This document shows, piece by piece, positions 62,938 to 64,000 of a DNA stretch of 64,000 nt. The stretch is taken from contig NC_080048.1 in assembly GCF_026212465.1 (NCBI RefSeq), positions 39,515,875-39,579,874 of the forward strand. The letters are read 5' to 3'. This DNA comes from Amaranthus tricolor (Eukaryota > Streptophyta > Magnoliopsida > Caryophyllales > Amaranthaceae). Numbering within the stretch: the stretch's first letter is position 1; each line of letters begins with the position of its first letter. Below the pieces are notes generated by a model. The model ran no database searches. It saw only the letters and a program-made list of their open reading frames with translations, and was not told the origin of the DNA. A program made the translations under genes and the position numbers.

Positions 62938-64000
62938 AATTCTTCGATTGTCAAAAACCCAGTCAAATTTTATCAAAAATCAAGGAGAAAATCAAAGAAT
63001 GACAACTGGTGATTAAGAATCAAAAGAGATGAAGCAAATTGAGTATAAAAATGTTTAGCATTTTCAATCAGTTGTCACCTGGAAAGTGGTGTTGTGTGGT
63101 ATTGCTATGCAGAATAATAGAAATTGGAAGGTGGGGATGAATTGAGAACACTCCAAGTCCCCCAAATCCCCAAATCCCCAAAATCCCAATAGTTGGTGGA
63201 TTTTGGTCTGGAATTGTTGTTTGATGGTTAGGTCTTAGCAACGGACCGGTCGGGCGGACAATGGTGTGATTGTGTTAGGTCGGATTGGTTGGACTAAAAA
63301 GGATTAGTATTAAAATTCATAGAACCGAATCGTAATATGGGCTAAGTTTATTGAAGAGTTCAGTTGAGATCGACTCAATTCAGCTCATATCTTGTATATT
63401 AACCTTAAAACACTTTTAGTTTTCTATTGATGTTCTTGTAAGTAATGTTCTCGAAAATTAACAAAAATTGAATTTTTTAGATGGATATACAGATATAATA
63501 CTTAAAGCGTTTTTTTCACGCAGTTTAATATGCTAATTCAATCTTTAATATTTCAAATTATGCATATTAAAAATTATAAAATTTGATATTATAAATCTTT
63601 GCATTAAGACGAATCAAATAAGATTTCGCTTGACTATATTTTAACTTACAGATTAAAAAATAAAATTTATGTATAATTAGAAAAAAAACATATTAAAAAA
63701 AGTTGTTTGGACAAGTGTCAATTTCTTATTTGTTTGGTAAATAAAATTTTCTTGAGAAAATTTCAACTCATAGTAAAAAAAATTTTATGAGGGTTTTTGG
63801 TTTTTCACTACATTGGGATCAAATTTTGAGTAAAAGAACTTCATATACTCCTAACTCTATCATTGAAAATGGTTTAAGGGGTATGTGAAGGCACAATTTG
63901 TTACCTGAGATAATATCATCGAATGACGTATTCGTATATAGGTAATTACAATTTATGAGACGATATAAGCACTTTATTTTTTATGTTGCCTTACTGATAG
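62938..64000. other. upstream region of the CASPL5 gene
   Basis: Holds the 5' UTR and promoter on the minus strand (probably 62938 to about 63.3 kb). No other gene seen; the last 700 bases are AT-rich and featureless. Confidence 0.5.

Overview
This is eukaryotic nuclear DNA from a dicot plant. It is AT-rich, all five genes are split by GT-AG introns, and the spaces between and within genes are filled with plant-type transposon remnants. The species cannot be named from the sequence. I rebuilt five gene models exon by exon; in every one the exon phases join without a stop and the protein length fits its family.

Layout. (1) 1277-8776 (+): tyrosylprotein sulfotransferase (TPST), 12 coding exons, 495 aa. 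(2) About 9.2-13.4 kb: spacer with a probable 2.3 kb solo LTR and a 22-bp repeat tract. (3) 13413-33493 (+): SAPS-domain protein (SIT4/PP6 phosphatase-associated), 19 coding exons, 841 aa. Its 7.5 kb intron 15 holds a 5.6 kb Ty3/gypsy chromovirus, which itself holds a Cassandra-type solo LTR carrying 5S rRNA-like sequence. Other introns of this gene hold a LINE reverse-transcriptase fossil and MITEs. (4) 37112-40887 (+): double-stranded-RNA-binding protein of the DRB2/3/5 type, 3 coding exons, 454 aa. (5) About 41-47.6 kb: gene-free spacer with nested MULE-type, Stowaway and hAT-like non-autonomous elements. (6) 48152-56500 (+): class III HD-Zip transcription factor of the REVOLUTA type, 18 coding exons, 838 aa, with a miR165/166 target site formed across an exon junction. 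(7) 58869-62937 (-): CASP-like membrane protein of the CASPL5 type, 3 coding exons, 179 aa, tail-to-tail with the HD-Zip gene.

The genes are ordinary single-copy plant housekeeping and developmental genes and do not form a cluster with a shared function. Several touch plant growth control (sulfated peptide hormones, PP6 and auxin transport, small-RNA pathways, HD-Zip III and miR166), but nothing here shows that their proximity matters. I found no new enzymatic system. The notable content is the transposon record, including several small element families dated by exact target-site duplications, plus a higher-order minisatellite inside intron 1 of the HD-Zip III gene.
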